From Pomphorhynchus laevis (Eukaryota > Acanthocephala > Palaeacanthocephala > Echinorhynchida > Pomphorhynchidae), in NCBI GenBank assembly GCA_012934845.2, contig WNNJ02000567.1:114455-178454 (forward strand): a DNA stretch of 64,000 bases. The letters are read 5' to 3'. Within the stretch, counting starts at the first letter, position 1; every line of letters starts with the position of its first letter. The translations under genes and the position numbers were made by a program. A model generated the notes under the pieces. The model did not search any database. It was not told the origin of the DNA and saw only the letters and a list, made by a program, of their open reading frames with translations. This document shows, one piece after another, positions 63,638-64,000 of the stretch.

Positions 63638-64000
63638 AATAATTCTTTATCAATAATGAAACATTATAATTTATTTAAAAACAAGTTATTAAGCTAATAT
63701 TTAATCTGTTCATTTATTTAAGAAAGCACAAATACAATTGGGGACGCTTAAAAAATTTGCTCTGGGCTCAATTATTCGTACAGATAAATCTTTAGCATAT
63801 TTATAATTGTCACAATCGAATTTCTATCATTGCGTTGTAAATCTCATTCAATAAATTTCGTGGATCCAAAATAATTATATTACCTATGTTTTATTTTTAA
63901 GGATGTCATACATATAAATATGAATTGCGTAAATGCATAATATAAATATAATATATAATATATATTATAATATTATATACTATATTTAATATTATATAAT
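63638..64000. other. AT-rich end of window
   Basis: TA-rich sequence, strongest from 63940; no gene. Confidence 0.4.

Noticed and set aside
1-64000. tRNA, rRNA, snRNA genes or a CRISPR array
   Set aside because: I saw no cloverleaf with A and B boxes, no rRNA core sequence and no regularly spaced direct repeats with unique spacers. A tRNAscan-SE or Infernal run would be decisive.

Overview
The window reads as AT-rich (by eye well over 65% A+T) nuclear DNA of an invertebrate animal. The protein-coding signal is eukaryotic: split genes with GT-AG introns, two of only 45-46 bp; AATAAA signals overlapping stop codons; a NUDT9-type domain and a NAA60-like acetyltransferase; and non-LTR, LTR (Ty3/gypsy-like) and Penelope-like retroelements. 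I cannot place the species. There is no operon structure, CRISPR array, tRNA or rRNA gene that I can support.

Host genes are few: a small signal-peptide/one-TM microprotein (1001-1249 +), a GNAT acetyltransferase (9124-9600 +), a possible first exon of an unidentified gene (29090-29452 +), and a five-exon NUDT9-like gene (51922-56892 +) whose Nudix box appears degenerate and whose 3.3 kb intron is full of retroelement debris. Its 3' end is followed by a 3.45 kb satellite of about 28 copies of a 122-bp unit (57675-61126), partly in a two-unit higher-order pattern.

Most of the rest is mobile DNA. Left part (1-25.7 kb): the 5' part of a PHD-finger retroelement running off the left edge, decayed reverse-transcriptase pieces, and many inverted or tandem repeats. 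Middle (30-38.6 kb): a short gag-only LTR element with intact LTRs and a 5-bp target duplication, a gypsy integrase/3' LTR remnant, non-LTR endonuclease and RT remnants, and the C-terminus of a restriction-like-endonuclease retroelement. Then (40.2-45.2 kb, minus strand) a Penelope-like RT lies against a nearly complete CR1/jockey-like element with a clean RT domain.

The most interesting content is RNA-level. At 2020-2781 a 464-bp unit is repeated in tandem 1.64 times. Each partial copy carries, on the minus strand, a type I hammerhead ribozyme. Copy 1 has every core base and full stem I/II complementarity with a palindromic minimal stem III; copy 2 differs in one core G. This is the layout of animal retrozymes (non-autonomous, circular-RNA-producing retroelements). 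A second dispersed family (7.8-8.4, 24.3, 24.8-25.7 and 37.2 kb; a relative at 45.7-46.9 kb) carries weaker hammerhead-like cores plus a conserved hairpin with compensatory changes. A separate hammerhead candidate lies at 20876-20932. Several foldback elements share CUGA(A/U)GA...hairpin...GAAA boxes. A Penelope-like RT in the same window is a plausible mobilising partner, but that is inference.
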